Source: Escherichia boydii (GTDB taxonomy: Bacteria; Pseudomonadota; Gammaproteobacteria; Enterobacterales; Enterobacteriaceae). Taken from it: a DNA stretch of 64,000 nt. Where the stretch lies: NCBI GenBank assembly GCA_041890495.1, contig CP169086.1, positions 4,030,001-4,094,000 on the forward strand, in the 5' to 3' direction. The notes under the pieces were generated by a model that searched no databases, had not been told where the DNA came from, and saw only the letters and a list, made by a program, of their open reading frames with translations. Position 1 is the stretch's first letter, and each line of letters starts with the position of its first letter. Below are positions 49,336 through 60,650 of this stretch, one piece after another. A program made the position numbers and the translations under genes.

Positions 49336-49583
49336 CGCTGTAAGGCGCCAGTAGCGTTTCACACTGTTTGACTACTGCTGTGCCTTTCAATGCTTGTTTC
49401 TATCGACGACTTAATATACTGCGACAGGACGTCCGTTCTGTGTAAATCGCAATGAAATGGTTTAAGCGTGATAGCAACAGGCATTGCGGAAAGTGTTCCA
49501 TTTTCCGGTCAACAAAATAGTGTTGCACAAACTGTCCGCTCAATGGACAGATGGGTCGACTTGTCAGCGAGCTGAGGAACCCT

Positions 49584-52500
49584 ATGGTTTACTCCTATAC
49601 CGAGAAAAAACGTATTCGTAAGGATTTTGGTAAACGTCCACAAGTTCTGGATGTACCTTATCTCCTTTCTATCCAGCTTGACTCGTTTCAGAAATTTATC
49701 GAGCAAGATCCTGAAGGGCAGTATGGTCTGGAAGCTGCTTTCCGTTCCGTATTCCCGATTCAGAGCTACAGCGGTAATTCCGAGCTGCAATACGTCAGCT
49801 ACCGCCTTGGCGAACCGGTGTTTGACGTCCAGGAATGTCAAATCCGTGGCGTGACCTATTCCGCACCGCTGCGCGTTAAACTGCGTCTGGTGATCTATGA
49901 GCGCGAAGCGCCGGAAGGCACCGTAAAAGACATTAAAGAACAAGAAGTCTACATGGGCGAAATTCCGCTCATGACAGACAACGGTACCTTTGTTATCAAC
50001 GGTACTGAGCGTGTTATCGTTTCCCAGCTGCACCGTAGTCCGGGCGTCTTCTTTGACTCCGACAAAGGTAAAACCCACTCTTCGGGTAAAGTGCTGTATA
50101 ACGCGCGTATCATCCCTTACCGTGGTTCCTGGCTGGACTTCGAATTCGATCCGAAGGACAACCTGTTCGTACGTATCGACCGTCGCCGTAAACTGCCTGC
50201 GACCATCATTCTGCGCGCCCTGAACTACACCACAGAGCAGATCCTCGACCTGTTCTTTGAAAAAGTTATCTTTGAAATCCGTGATAACAAGCTGCAGATG
50301 GAACTGGTGCCGGAACGCCTGCGTGGTGAAACCGCATCTTTTGACATCGAAGCTAACGGTAAAGTGTACGTAGAAAAAGGCCGCCGTATCACTGCGCGCC
50401 ACATTCGCCAGCTGGAAAAAGACGACGTCAAACTGATCGAAGTCCCGGTTGAGTACATCGCAGGTAAAGTGGTTGCTAAAGACTATATTGATGAGTCTAC
50501 CGGCGAGCTGATCTGCGCAGCGAACATGGAGCTGAGCCTGGATCTGCTGGCTAAGCTGAGCCAGTCTGGTCACAAGCGTATCGAAACGCTGTTCACCAAC
50601 GATCTGGATCACGGCCCATATATCTCTGAAACCTTACGTGTCGACCCAACTAACGACCGTCTGAGCGCACTGGTAGAAATCTACCGCATGATGCGCCCTG
50701 GCGAGCCGCCGACTCGTGAAGCAGCTGAAAGCCTGTTCGAGAACCTGTTCTTCTCCGAAGACCGTTATGACTTGTCTGCGGTTGGTCGTATGAAGTTCAA
50801 CCGTTCTCTGCTGCGCGAAGAAATCGAAGGTTCCGGTATCCTGAGCAAAGACGACATCATTGATGTTATGAAAAAGCTCATCGATATCCGTAACGGTAAA
50901 GGCGAAGTCGATGATATCGACCACCTCGGCAACCGTCGTATCCGTTCCGTTGGCGAAATGGCGGAAAACCAGTTCCGCGTTGGCCTGGTACGTGTAGAGC
51001 GTGCGGTGAAAGAGCGTCTGTCTCTGGGCGATCTGGATACCCTGATGCCACAGGATATGATCAACGCCAAGCCGATTTCCGCAGCAGTGAAAGAGTTCTT
51101 CGGTTCCAGCCAGCTGTCTCAGTTTATGGACCAGAACAACCCGCTGTCTGAGATTACGCACAAACGTCGTATCTCCGCACTCGGCCCAGGCGGTCTGACC
51201 CGTGAACGTGCAGGCTTCGAAGTTCGAGACGTACACCCGACTCACTACGGTCGCGTATGTCCAATCGAAACCCCTGAAGGTCCGAACATCGGTCTGATCA
51301 ACTCTCTGTCCGTGTACGCACAGACTAACGAATACGGCTTCCTTGAGACTCCGTATCGTAAAGTGACCGACGGTGTTGTAACTGACGAAATTCACTACCT
51401 GTCTGCTATCGAAGAAGGCAACTACGTTATCGCCCAGGCGAACTCCAACTTGGATGAAGAAGGCCACTTCGTAGAAGACCTGGTAACTTGCCGTAGCAAA
51501 GGCGAATCCAGCTTGTTCAGCCGCGACCAGGTTGACTACATGGACGTATCCACCCAGCAGGTGGTATCCGTCGGTGCGTCCCTGATCCCGTTCCTGGAAC
51601 ACGATGACGCCAACCGTGCATTGATGGGTGCGAACATGCAACGTCAGGCCGTTCCGACTCTGCGCGCTGATAAGCCGCTGGTTGGTACTGGTATGGAACG
51701 TGCTGTTGCCGTTGACTCCGGTGTAACTGCGGTAGCTAAACGTGGTGGTGTCGTTCAGTACGTGGATGCTTCCCGTATCGTTATCAAAGTTAACGAAGAC
51801 GAGATGTATCCGGGTGAAGCAGGTATCGACATCTACAACCTGACCAAATACACCCGTTCTAACCAGAACACCTGTATCAACCAGATGCCGTGTGTGTCTC
51901 TGGGTGAACCGGTTGAACGTGGCGACGTGCTGGCAGACGGTCCGTCCACCGACCTCGGTGAACTGGCGCTTGGTCAGAACATGCGCGTAGCGTTCATGCC
52001 GTGGAATGGTTACAACTTCGAAGACTCCATCCTCGTATCCGAGCGTGTTGTTCAGGAAGACCGTTTCACCACCATCCACATTCAGGAACTGGCGTGTGTG
52101 TCCCGTGACACCAAGCTGGGTCCGGAAGAGATCACCGCTGACATCCCGAACGTGGGTGAAGCTGCGCTCTCCAAACTGGATGAATCCGGTATCGTTTACA
52201 TTGGTGCGGAAGTGACCGGTGGCGACATTCTGGTTGGTAAGGTAACGCCGAAAGGTGAAACTCAGCTGACCCCAGAAGAAAAACTGCTGCGTGCGATCTT
52301 CGGTGAGAAAGCCTCTGACGTTAAAGACTCTTCTCTGCGCGTACCAAACGGTGTATCCGGTACGGTTATCGACGTTCAGGTCTTTACTCGCGATGGCGTA
52401 GAAAAAGACAAACGTGCGCTGGAAATCGAAGAAATGCAGCTCAAACAGGCGAAGAAAGACCTGTCTGAAGAACTGCAGATCCTCGAAGCGGGTCTGTTCA

Positions 52501-53612
52501 GCCGTATCCGTGCTGTGCTGGTAGCCGGTGGCGTTGAAGCTGAGAAGCTCGACAAACTGCCGCGCGATCGCTGGCTGGAGCTGGGCCTGACAGACGAAGA
52601 GAAACAAAATCAGCTGGAACAGCTGGCTGAGCAGTATGACGAACTGAAACACGAGTTCGAGAAGAAACTCGAAGCGAAACGCCGCAAAATCACCCAGGGC
52701 GACGATCTGGCACCGGGCGTGCTGAAGATTGTTAAGGTATATCTGGCGGTTAAACGCCGTATCCAGCCTGGTGACAAGATGGCAGGTCGTCACGGTAACA
52801 AGGGTGTAATTTCTAAGATCAACCCGATCGAAGATATGCCTTACGATGAAAACGGTACGCCGGTAGACATCGTACTGAACCCGCTGGGCGTACCGTCTCG
52901 TATGAACATCGGTCAGATCCTCGAAACCCACCTGGGTATGGCTGCGAAAGGTATCGGCGACAAGATCAACGCCATGCTGAAACAGCAGCAAGAAGTCGCG
53001 AAACTGCGCGAATTCATCCAGCGTGCGTACGATCTGGGCGCTGACGTTCGTCAGAAAGTTGACCTGAGTACCTTCAGCGATGAAGAAGTTATGCGTCTGG
53101 CTGAAAACCTGCGCAAAGGTATGCCAATCGCAACGCCGGTGTTCGACGGTGCGAAAGAAGCAGAAATTAAAGAGCTGCTGAAACTTGGCGACCTGCCGAC
53201 TTCCGGTCAGATCCGCCTGTACGATGGTCGCACTGGTGAACAGTTCGAGCGTCCGGTAACCGTTGGTTACATGTACATGCTGAAACTGAACCACCTGGTC
53301 GACGACAAGATGCACGCGCGTTCCACCGGTTCTTACAGCCTGGTTACTCAGCAGCCGCTGGGTGGTAAGGCACAGTTCGGTGGTCAGCGTTTCGGGGAGA
53401 TGGAAGTGTGGGCGCTGGAAGCATACGGCGCAGCATACACCCTGCAGGAAATGCTCACCGTTAAGTCTGATGACGTGAACGGTCGTACCAAGATGTATAA
53501 AAACATCGTGGACGGCAACCATCAGATGGAGCCGGGCATGCCAGAATCCTTCAACGTATTGTTGAAAGAGATTCGTTCGCTGGGTATCAACATCGAACTG
53601 GAAGACGAGTAA
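49584..53612 (+). CDS. rpoB: RNA polymerase beta subunit
   Basis: A 1342-residue beta subunit. The start [16 protein letters not shown] was chosen as in E. coli; an upstream in-frame GTG-type extension has no support. The rifampicin pocket is wild type at the main resistance positions: Asp516 in FMDQNN, His526 in ITHKRR and Ser531 in RISALG. Downstream blocks such as [12 protein letters not shown], which help form the active centre, are intact. Identical or nearly identical to K-12, which is usual across enterics and does not reveal origin. Confidence 0.99.
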
Positions 53613-53688
53613 TTCTCGCTCAAACAGGTCACTGCTGTCGGGTTAAAACCCGGCAGCGGATTGTGCTAACTCCGACGGGAGCAAATCC

Positions 53689-56600
53689 GTGAAAGATTTA
53701 TTAAAGTTTCTGAAAGCGCAGACTAAAACCGAAGAGTTTGATGCGATCAAAATTGCTCTGGCTTCGCCAGACATGATCCGTTCATGGTCTTTCGGTGAAG
53801 TTAAAAAGCCGGAAACCATCAACTACCGTACGTTCAAACCAGAACGTGACGGCCTTTTCTGCGCCCGTATCTTTGGGCCGGTAAAAGATTACGAGTGCCT
53901 GTGCGGTAAGTACAAGCGCCTGAAACACCGTGGCGTCATCTGTGAGAAGTGCGGCGTTGAAGTGACCCAGACTAAAGTACGCCGTGAGCGTATGGGCCAC
54001 ATCGAACTGGCTTCCCCGACTGCGCACATCTGGTTCCTGAAATCGCTGCCGTCCCGTATCGGTCTGCTGCTCGATATGCCGCTGCGCGATATCGAACGCG
54101 TACTGTACTTTGAATCCTATGTGGTTATCGAAGGCGGTATGACCAACCTGGAACGTCAGCAGATCCTGACTGAAGAGCAGTATCTGGACGCGCTGGAAGA
54201 GTTCGGTGACGAATTCGACGCGAAGATGGGGGCGGAAGCAATCCAGGCTCTGCTGAAGAGCATGGATCTGGAGCAAGAGTGCGAACAGCTGCGTGAAGAG
54301 CTGAACGAAACCAACTCCGAAACCAAGCGTAAAAAGCTGACCAAGCGTATCAAACTGCTGGAAGCGTTCGTTCAGTCTGGTAACAAACCAGAGTGGATGA
54401 TCCTGACCGTTCTGCCGGTACTGCCGCCAGATCTGCGTCCGCTGGTTCCGCTGGATGGTGGTCGTTTCGCGACTTCTGACCTGAACGATCTGTATCGTCG
54501 CGTCATTAACCGTAACAACCGTCTGAAACGTCTGCTGGATCTGGCTGCGCCGGACATCATCGTACGTAACGAAAAACGTATGCTGCAGGAAGCGGTAGAC
54601 GCCCTGCTGGATAACGGTCGTCGCGGTCGTGCGATCACCGGTTCTAACAAGCGTCCTCTGAAATCTTTGGCCGACATGATCAAAGGTAAACAGGGTCGTT
54701 TCCGTCAGAACCTGCTCGGTAAGCGTGTTGACTACTCCGGTCGTTCTGTAATCACCGTAGGTCCATACCTGCGTCTGCATCAGTGCGGTCTTCCGAAGAA
54801 AATGGCACTGGAGCTGTTCAAACCGTTCATCTACGGCAAGCTGGAACTGCGTGGTCTTGCTACCACCATTAAAGCTGCGAAGAAAATGGTTGAGCGCGAA
54901 GAAGCTGTCGTTTGGGATATCCTGGACGAAGTTATCCGCGAACACCCGGTACTGCTGAACCGTGCACCGACTCTGCACCGTCTGGGTATCCAGGCATTTG
55001 AACCGGTACTGATCGAAGGTAAAGCTATCCAGCTGCACCCGCTGGTTTGTGCGGCATATAACGCCGACTTCGATGGTGACCAGATGGCTGTTCACGTACC
55101 GCTGACGCTGGAAGCCCAGCTGGAAGCGCGTGCGCTGATGATGTCTACCAACAACATCCTGTCCCCGGCGAACGGCGAACCAATCATCGTTCCGTCTCAG
55201 GACGTTGTACTGGGTCTGTACTACATGACCCGTGACTGTGTTAACGCCAAAGGCGAAGGCATGGTGCTGACTGGCCCGAAAGAAGCAGAACGTCTGTATC
55301 GCTCTGGTCTGGCTTCTCTGCATGCGCGCGTTAAAGTGCGTATCACCGAGTATGAAAAAGATGCTAACGGTGAATTAGTAGCGAAAACCAGCCTGAAAGA
55401 CACGACTGTTGGCCGTGCCATTCTGTGGATGATTGTACCGAAAGGTCTGCCTTACTCCATCGTCAACCAGGCGCTGGGTAAAAAAGCAATCTCCAAAATG
55501 CTGAACACCTGCTACCGCATTCTCGGTCTGAAACCGACCGTTATTTTTGCGGACCAGATCATGTACACCGGCTTCGCCTATGCAGCGCGTTCTGGTGCAT
55601 CTGTTGGTATCGATGACATGGTCATCCCGGAGAAGAAACACGAAATCATCTCCGAGGCAGAAGCAGAAGTTGCTGAAATTCAGGAGCAGTTCCAGTCTGG
55701 TCTGGTAACTGCGGGCGAACGCTACAACAAAGTTATCGATATCTGGGCTGCGGCGAACGATCGTGTATCCAAAGCGATGATGGATAACCTGCAAACTGAA
55801 ACCGTGATTAACCGTGACGGTCAGGAAGAGAAGCAGGTTTCCTTCAACAGCATCTACATGATGGCCGACTCCGGTGCGCGTGGTTCTGCGGCACAGATTC
55901 GTCAGCTTGCTGGTATGCGTGGTCTGATGGCGAAGCCGGATGGCTCCATCATCGAAACGCCAATCACCGCGAACTTCCGTGAAGGTCTGAACGTACTCCA
56001 GTACTTCATCTCCACCCACGGTGCTCGTAAAGGTCTGGCGGATACCGCACTGAAAACTGCGAACTCCGGTTACCTGACTCGTCGTCTGGTTGACGTGGCG
56101 CAGGACCTGGTGGTTACCGAAGACGATTGTGGTACCCATGAAGGTATCATGATGACTCCGGTTATCGAGGGTGGTGACGTTAAAGAGCCGCTGCGCGATC
56201 GCGTACTGGGTCGTGTAACTGCTGAAGACGTTCTGAAGCCGGGTACTGCTGATATCCTCGTTCCGCGCAACACGCTGCTGCACGAACAGTGGTGTGACCT
56301 GCTGGAAGAGAACTCTGTCGACGCGGTTAAAGTACGTTCTGTTGTATCTTGTGACACCGACTTTGGTGTATGTGCGCACTGCTACGGTCGTGACCTGGCG
56401 CGTGGCCACATCATCAACAAGGGTGAAGCAATCGGTGTTATCGCGGCACAGTCCATCGGTGAACCGGGTACACAGCTGACCATGCGTACGTTCCACATCG
56501 GTGGTGCGGCATCTCGTGCGGCTGCTGAATCCAGCATCCAAGTGAAAAACAAAGGTAGCATCAAGCTCAGCAACGTGAAGTCGGTTGTGAACTCCAGCGG

Positions 56601-57912
56601 TAAACTGGTTATCACTTCCCGTAATACTGAACTGAAACTGATCGACGAATTCGGTCGTACTAAAGAAAGCTACAAAGTACCTTACGGTGCGGTACTGGCG
56701 AAAGGCGATGGCGAACAGGTTGCTGGCGGCGAAACCGTTGCAAACTGGGACCCGCACACCATGCCGGTTATCACCGAAGTAAGCGGTTTTGTACGCTTTA
56801 CTGACATGATCGACGGCCAGACCATTACGCGTCAGACCGACGAACTGACCGGTCTGTCTTCGCTGGTGGTTCTGGATTCCGCAGAACGTACCGCAGGTGG
56901 TAAAGATCTGCGTCCGGCACTGAAAATCGTTGATGCTCAGGGTAACGACGTTCTGATCCCAGGTACCGATATGCCAGCGCAGTACTTCCTGCCGGGTAAA
57001 GCGATTGTTCAGCTGGAAGATGGCGTACAGATCAGCTCTGGTGACACCCTGGCGCGTATTCCGCAGGAATCCGGCGGTACCAAGGACATCACCGGTGGTC
57101 TGCCGCGCGTTGCGGACCTGTTCGAAGCACGTCGTCCGAAAGAGCCGGCAATCCTGGCTGAAATCAGCGGTATCGTTTCCTTCGGTAAAGAAACCAAAGG
57201 TAAACGTCGTCTGGTTATCACCCCGGTAGACGGTAGCGATCCGTACGAAGAGATGATTCCGAAATGGCGTCAGCTCAACGTGTTCGAAGGTGAACGTGTA
57301 GAACGTGGTGACGTAATTTCCGACGGTCCGGAAGCGCCGCACGACATTCTGCGTCTGCGTGGTGTTCATGCTGTTACTCGTTACATCGTTAACGAAGTAC
57401 AGGACGTATACCGTCTGCAGGGCGTTAAGATTAACGATAAACACATCGAAGTTATCGTTCGTCAGATGCTGCGTAAAGCTACCATCGTTAACGCGGGTAG
57501 CTCCGACTTCCTGGAAGGCGAACAGGTTGAATACTCTCGCGTCAAGATCGCAAACCGCGAACTGGAAGCGAACGGCAAAGTGGGTGCAACTTACTCCCGC
57601 GATCTGCTGGGTATCACCAAAGCGTCTCTGGCAACCGAGTCCTTCATCTCCGCGGCATCGTTCCAGGAGACCACTCGCGTGCTGACCGAAGCAGCCGTTG
57701 CGGGCAAACGCGACGAACTGCGCGGCCTGAAAGAGAACGTTATCGTGGGTCGTCTGATCCCGGCAGGTACCGGTTACGCGTACCACCAGGATCGTATGCG
57801 TCGCCGTGCTGCGGGTGAAGCTCCGGCTGCACCGCAGGTGACTGCAGAAGACGCATCTGCCAGCCTGGCAGAACTGCTGAACGCAGGTCTGGGCGGTTCT
57901 GATAACGAGTAA
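53689..57912 (+). CDS. rpoC: RNA polymerase beta' subunit
   Basis: The 1407-residue beta' subunit matches the E. coli length. It begins with GTG, as in E. coli, preceded by GGGAG. The zinc ribbon Cys residues are seen in [19 protein letters not shown] (residues 70-88), the catalytic Mg site in NADFDGDQM near residue 458, and the second Cys cluster near 814-898 ([13 protein letters not shown]). It lies 76 bases after rpoB and is co-transcribed. Confidence 0.99.
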
Positions 57913-57933
57913 TCGTTAATCCGCAAATAACGT

Positions 57934-57959
57934 AAAAACCCGCTTCGGCGGGTTTTTTT
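57934..57959 (+). terminator. rho-independent terminator after rpoC
   Basis: ACCCGC-TTCG-GCGGGT stem with T run, ending the rplJL-rpoBC transcript. Confidence 0.93.
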
Positions 57960-57973
57960 ACATCTGCATGTTT

Positions 57974-58291
57974 TCAATTCACCAACGGGATCCGGCGATA
58001 AAGCTCAATCATATCGCCCGCCAGGTCCTGAATGACCATCGCATTCATCAGGTGATCCTGCGAGTGGACGGTGATCAGGTTAACCGGAAGCTTCCCGCTC
58101 CCCTCATCAAGACCGATAAGCTGCGTCTGTATGGTGTGCGCATGCTTCACATATTCACGCGACTCTTCCATCGCTTTTTCAGCTTCGTCAAACTCACCTT
58201 TACGCGCCATCTGCAACGCCGTCAGGGCTGCACTACGCGCCGCGCCTGCGTTAACAAGCAGTTCCATAATCGTGGTTTCTAAGTCTTCCAT
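57974..58291 (-). CDS. PTS lactose/cellobiose-family enzyme IIA
   Basis: A 105-residue cytoplasmic phosphocarrier of the Lac/Chb family, built of three helices. The phosphorylated His is His76 in ITVHSQDHLM, and the nearby Asp79 is the buried Asp of the trimer. It passes phosphate from HPr to the IIB partner. Its ATG overlaps the IIB stop codon by one base (TAATG). No IIC permease gene lies in the window, so the sugar cannot be named. K-12 has htrC/thi genes at this place instead. Confidence 0.88.
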   Translation of the reverse strand: MEDLETTIMELLVNAGAARSAALTALQMARKGEFDEAEKAMEESREYVKHAHTIQTQLIGLDEGSGKLPVNLITVHSQDHLMNAMVIQDLAGDMIELYRRIPLVN

Positions 58292-58599
58292 TATGACTCC
58301 AGAAGTTTGAGTGCTTTTTCCAGTACGGCATCACCTTTCATCATGCCGTAATCCATCATGTCGATCACCGCGACCTTTTTACCCAACGGGTCGGCCTGCG
58401 CCTGGAGTTTAGCCTGCTCGTATTTAACCTGTGGCCCCAGCAATACGATGTCGGCCGTCGCGATGTTGTCTTTAAACTCCGCAACCGGAACGGCTTTAAT
58501 GGTGACTTCAACCCCTTTTTTCTGCGCGGCGTCTTTCATACGTTGAACCAGCATGCTGGTTGACATTCCCGCTGCACAGCATAAAACGATGTTCTTCAT
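58291..58599 (-). CDS. PTS lactose/cellobiose-family enzyme IIB
   Basis: A 102-residue small IIB protein with the P-loop-like phosphocysteine motif CCAAGMSTS near residues 7-15; Cys8 is the likely phosphorylated residue by comparison with ChbB. It takes phosphate from IIA and would hand it to a sugar bound by a IIC that must be encoded elsewhere. First gene of the pair. Confidence 0.88.
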   Translation of the reverse strand: MKNIVLCCAAGMSTSMLVQRMKDAAQKKGVEVTIKAVPVAEFKDNIATADIVLLGPQVKYEQAKLQAQADPLGKKVAVIDMMDYGMMKGDAVLEKALKLLES

Positions 58600-58675
58600 A
58601 ATCAGCCTCGATCTACATGTGTTTATTGATAATTATCCCGTGCAGACCGCTTCAACAACCGCTTTACCGCGATTG

Positions 58676-58691
58676 TGTGTCAGGCATCACA
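58676..58691. promoter_or_regulatory. CRP-like site upstream of the PTS IIB gene
   Basis: TGTGTCAGGCATCACA matches TGTGA-N6-TCACA at nine of ten defined positions. It lies 77-92 bases upstream of the IIB start, suggesting cAMP-CRP control. Confidence 0.65.
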
Positions 58692-58709
58692 AAGAAACCG
58701 GCGATTTTC

Positions 58710-58723
58710 TGAAACCGGTTACA
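58710..58723. promoter_or_regulatory. LacI-family operator-like palindrome
   Basis: TGAAACCGGTTACA is a near-palindrome with central CCGG, differing from the PtxS operator I recall at one base. It lies 111 bases upstream of the PTS IIB start and 57 bases past the diguanylate cyclase stop. A LacI-type repressor site is inferred. Confidence 0.45.
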
Positions 58724-58779
58724 ATTTTGCATTGTCGGGTACCCGGCCCGTGGAAACGGGCAGGGTGAAAGAGAGAGGA

Positions 58780-60321
58780 TTAGCTGATGGACGTTCGATT
58801 GATGCGGTTTTTGCCCTGCTGTTTTGCGCTATAGAGGGCATTATCAACGCTCCCGATAAATTGATCCAGCGGTTCAAAATGCCACTCCCCAAGACCGCCG
58901 CTGAACGTAACCCGCAGGTTTTCTTCCCGCCAGACGCGATTTTCAACAGCGGTACGCCACGCTTCCAGTAATGACAGCGCAGACGTCATCTGCTCAGCCT
59001 GGAAAATTACCGCGAACTCTTCTCCACCATAACGGTAAAGCGAGACGTGATGTGGCTGCATGATCTGGATCCCTTCGCGGGCCACGTTGCGCAGAACAAT
59101 ATCACCGGTCAGATGGCCAAGCGTGTCGTTAATCGACTTGAAGTTATCAATGTCCACCAGCGCCATCGCGAAAGGCTGCTGTGCATTCAGCAGCTCCGCA
59201 ATATCGCTGTCGAACGCGCGGCGGTTTTTACAGCCCGTCAGCGCATCGTGGGTGGCCTGGCGCACATAGGCCATCTCACGCTCTTTATTGGACTGAATCG
59301 TGTGGCTCAGCATCGCTTCCAGGCGCGGCGCCTCGCTGACGTCGCCGGTTTTGATAGCATTGATAATGTGCATCAGCACGCTACGGGAGGCGTGGCGGAG
59401 GTATAAGCCGAAGAGAATGATGATGATGGCCGCCAGCGCAAACCCCCAGCCAACAATCGTTGTTTCGTGACGGGTGATATCGGTGAGCGTCTCGCCAGAG
59501 ACCCGGTAGATGACAAACCAGTCCGGGTTGGTAAACGAGTAGTAGTAATACCAGGCGTTGCTTTTCTTGTCGTAAAGATGGCCTTCGCCGCTGGTCATTT
59601 TGTCCATCAGCGCTTCGCTAACGTACTGTTTGAACAGCGCGCCTGTATCCGGATGAAGCACAACGGCGCCATCGCGTTCGACGACGAAGAATTCCCCCTG
59701 AACGGGCGCTACCATCTGACGCAGGGTGTAGCCCATTGACGTCAAATCGAGATGAAACGCGATCGTTCCCTTCAGTCTGCCTTCCGGTGAAATCAATGGC
59801 TTATAGAGTGTGACCGTCGGATGACCGGTGAAGTAGTCCATGTAAGGGCGAGTATAGTGGCTGAAGATACTGGCTTCGGCCTGAGCGACAAACCACGGCC
59901 GCGTCCGGGGATCGAAGGTTTTACTCTTCTCCGTGGGGAGTACTTCCGGTGCGCGGAGATAATGCCCCTGCGTGTCCGCCAGCGAGATGGAGGAGACGGT
60001 TGGCATCAGGTTCTGCAGATGCATCACCATCTGCAGCCCTTGCGTCGGGTTGACGTTGAGCGTCTCGTTTAGCCTGTCGTTACGCGAAAAGTACATCGCG
60101 GCACGGCCCAGGATATAGTCGTTTTCACGCAGGATCGACTCGGTGTAGTTCACCGCCAGGTTGTGCGTGAAGTTGCTATTGATCTTATGATAATCCTCAA
60201 GAAAATCCTTCCGTTGCGAAAGCGTCACCGCAATTGCGATCACCGCAAAACTGCAGAGGATCCCCGCGAAGCTGAGCATAATAGGCCGGGTAAAAGAGAG
60301 CTTTTTGCTGTGAAGTGCCAT
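58780..60321 (-). CDS. membrane sensor diguanylate cyclase (dCache-GGDEF)
   Basis: A 513-residue protein. One N-terminal helix (about 15-35) is followed by a periplasmic sensor domain to about 280 (dCache-like, with TFDPRTRPWFVAQAE as the usual motif), a second helix (about 287-310) and a cytoplasmic GGDEF domain (about 355-510). The active site reads GGEEF in YRYGGEEFAVIF, so cyclic-di-GMP synthesis is likely. The RxxD inhibitory site normally just before it is absent (QPHH region). The ligand is unknown. Confidence 0.88.
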   Translation of the reverse strand: MALHSKKLSFTRPIMLSFAGILCSFAVIAIAVTLSQRKDFLEDYHKINSNFTHNLAVNYTESILRENDYILGRAAMYFSRNDRLNETLNVNPTQGLQMVMHLQNLMPTVSSISLADTQGHYLRAPEVLPTEKSKTFDPRTRPWFVAQAEASIFSHYTRPYMDYFTGHPTVTLYKPLISPEGRLKGTIAFHLDLTSMGYTLRQMVAPVQGEFFVVERDGAVVLHPDTGALFKQYVSEALMDKMTSGEGHLYDKKSNAWYYYYSFTNPDWFVIYRVSGETLTDITRHETTIVGWGFALAAIIIILFGLYLRHASRSVLMHIINAIKTGDVSEAPRLEAMLSHTIQSNKEREMAYVRQATHDALTGCKNRRAFDSDIAELLNAQQPFAMALVDIDNFKSINDTLGHLTGDIVLRNVAREGIQIMQPHHVSLYRYGGEEFAVIFQAEQMTSALSLLEAWRTAVENRVWREENLRVTFSGGLGEWHFEPLDQFIGSVDNALYSAKQQGKNRINRTSIS

Positions 60322-60650
60322 GAGCTGTACATCGTTCCTGATGGTGAATACTGTTCGTCTGCCGATATCCTCTCAGCATAGTCGCTGTCCTGCGGTTAGC
60401 GGTGAATTATACGGCACACGATTTCTGACGGGATGATTTATCTTAAGAACCATTAAGAAAATACTTATTAAACTGGCAGGGGCCGTTTGTGCAATGAACC
60501 AGAGGCAGGGCGAAACGAGGAAGAAGCTTTTCGCCCTGGACAACATTCCTGCTGATGGCACTACCATAAAAAACACACACGCTTTCAACAACCTGCGTTT
60601 TTCATCTTCCGTAGCGGCTCGGAAAAAATTTACGTTCTTACATTCCCGTC
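60322..60650. other. diguanylate cyclase-thiH intergenic region
   Basis: About 330 bases. Short ORFs here lack ribosome sites and recognisable products. It should hold the promoter of the diguanylate cyclase gene and the 3' end of the thi transcript; no clear terminator was found. Confidence 0.5.

Noticed and set aside
51090..51220. Rifampicin-resistance changes in rpoB
   Set aside because: Asp516, His526 and Ser531 are all wild type.
50634..53522. 962-codon open frame antisense to rpoB
   Set aside because: It is the shadow of the strong codon bias of rpoB; no ribosome site, no family resemblance and low-complexity composition.
55375..57786. 803-codon open frame antisense to rpoC
   Set aside because: Same cause as the rpoB shadow; similar antisense frames occur over tufB, rplKA and glyS.
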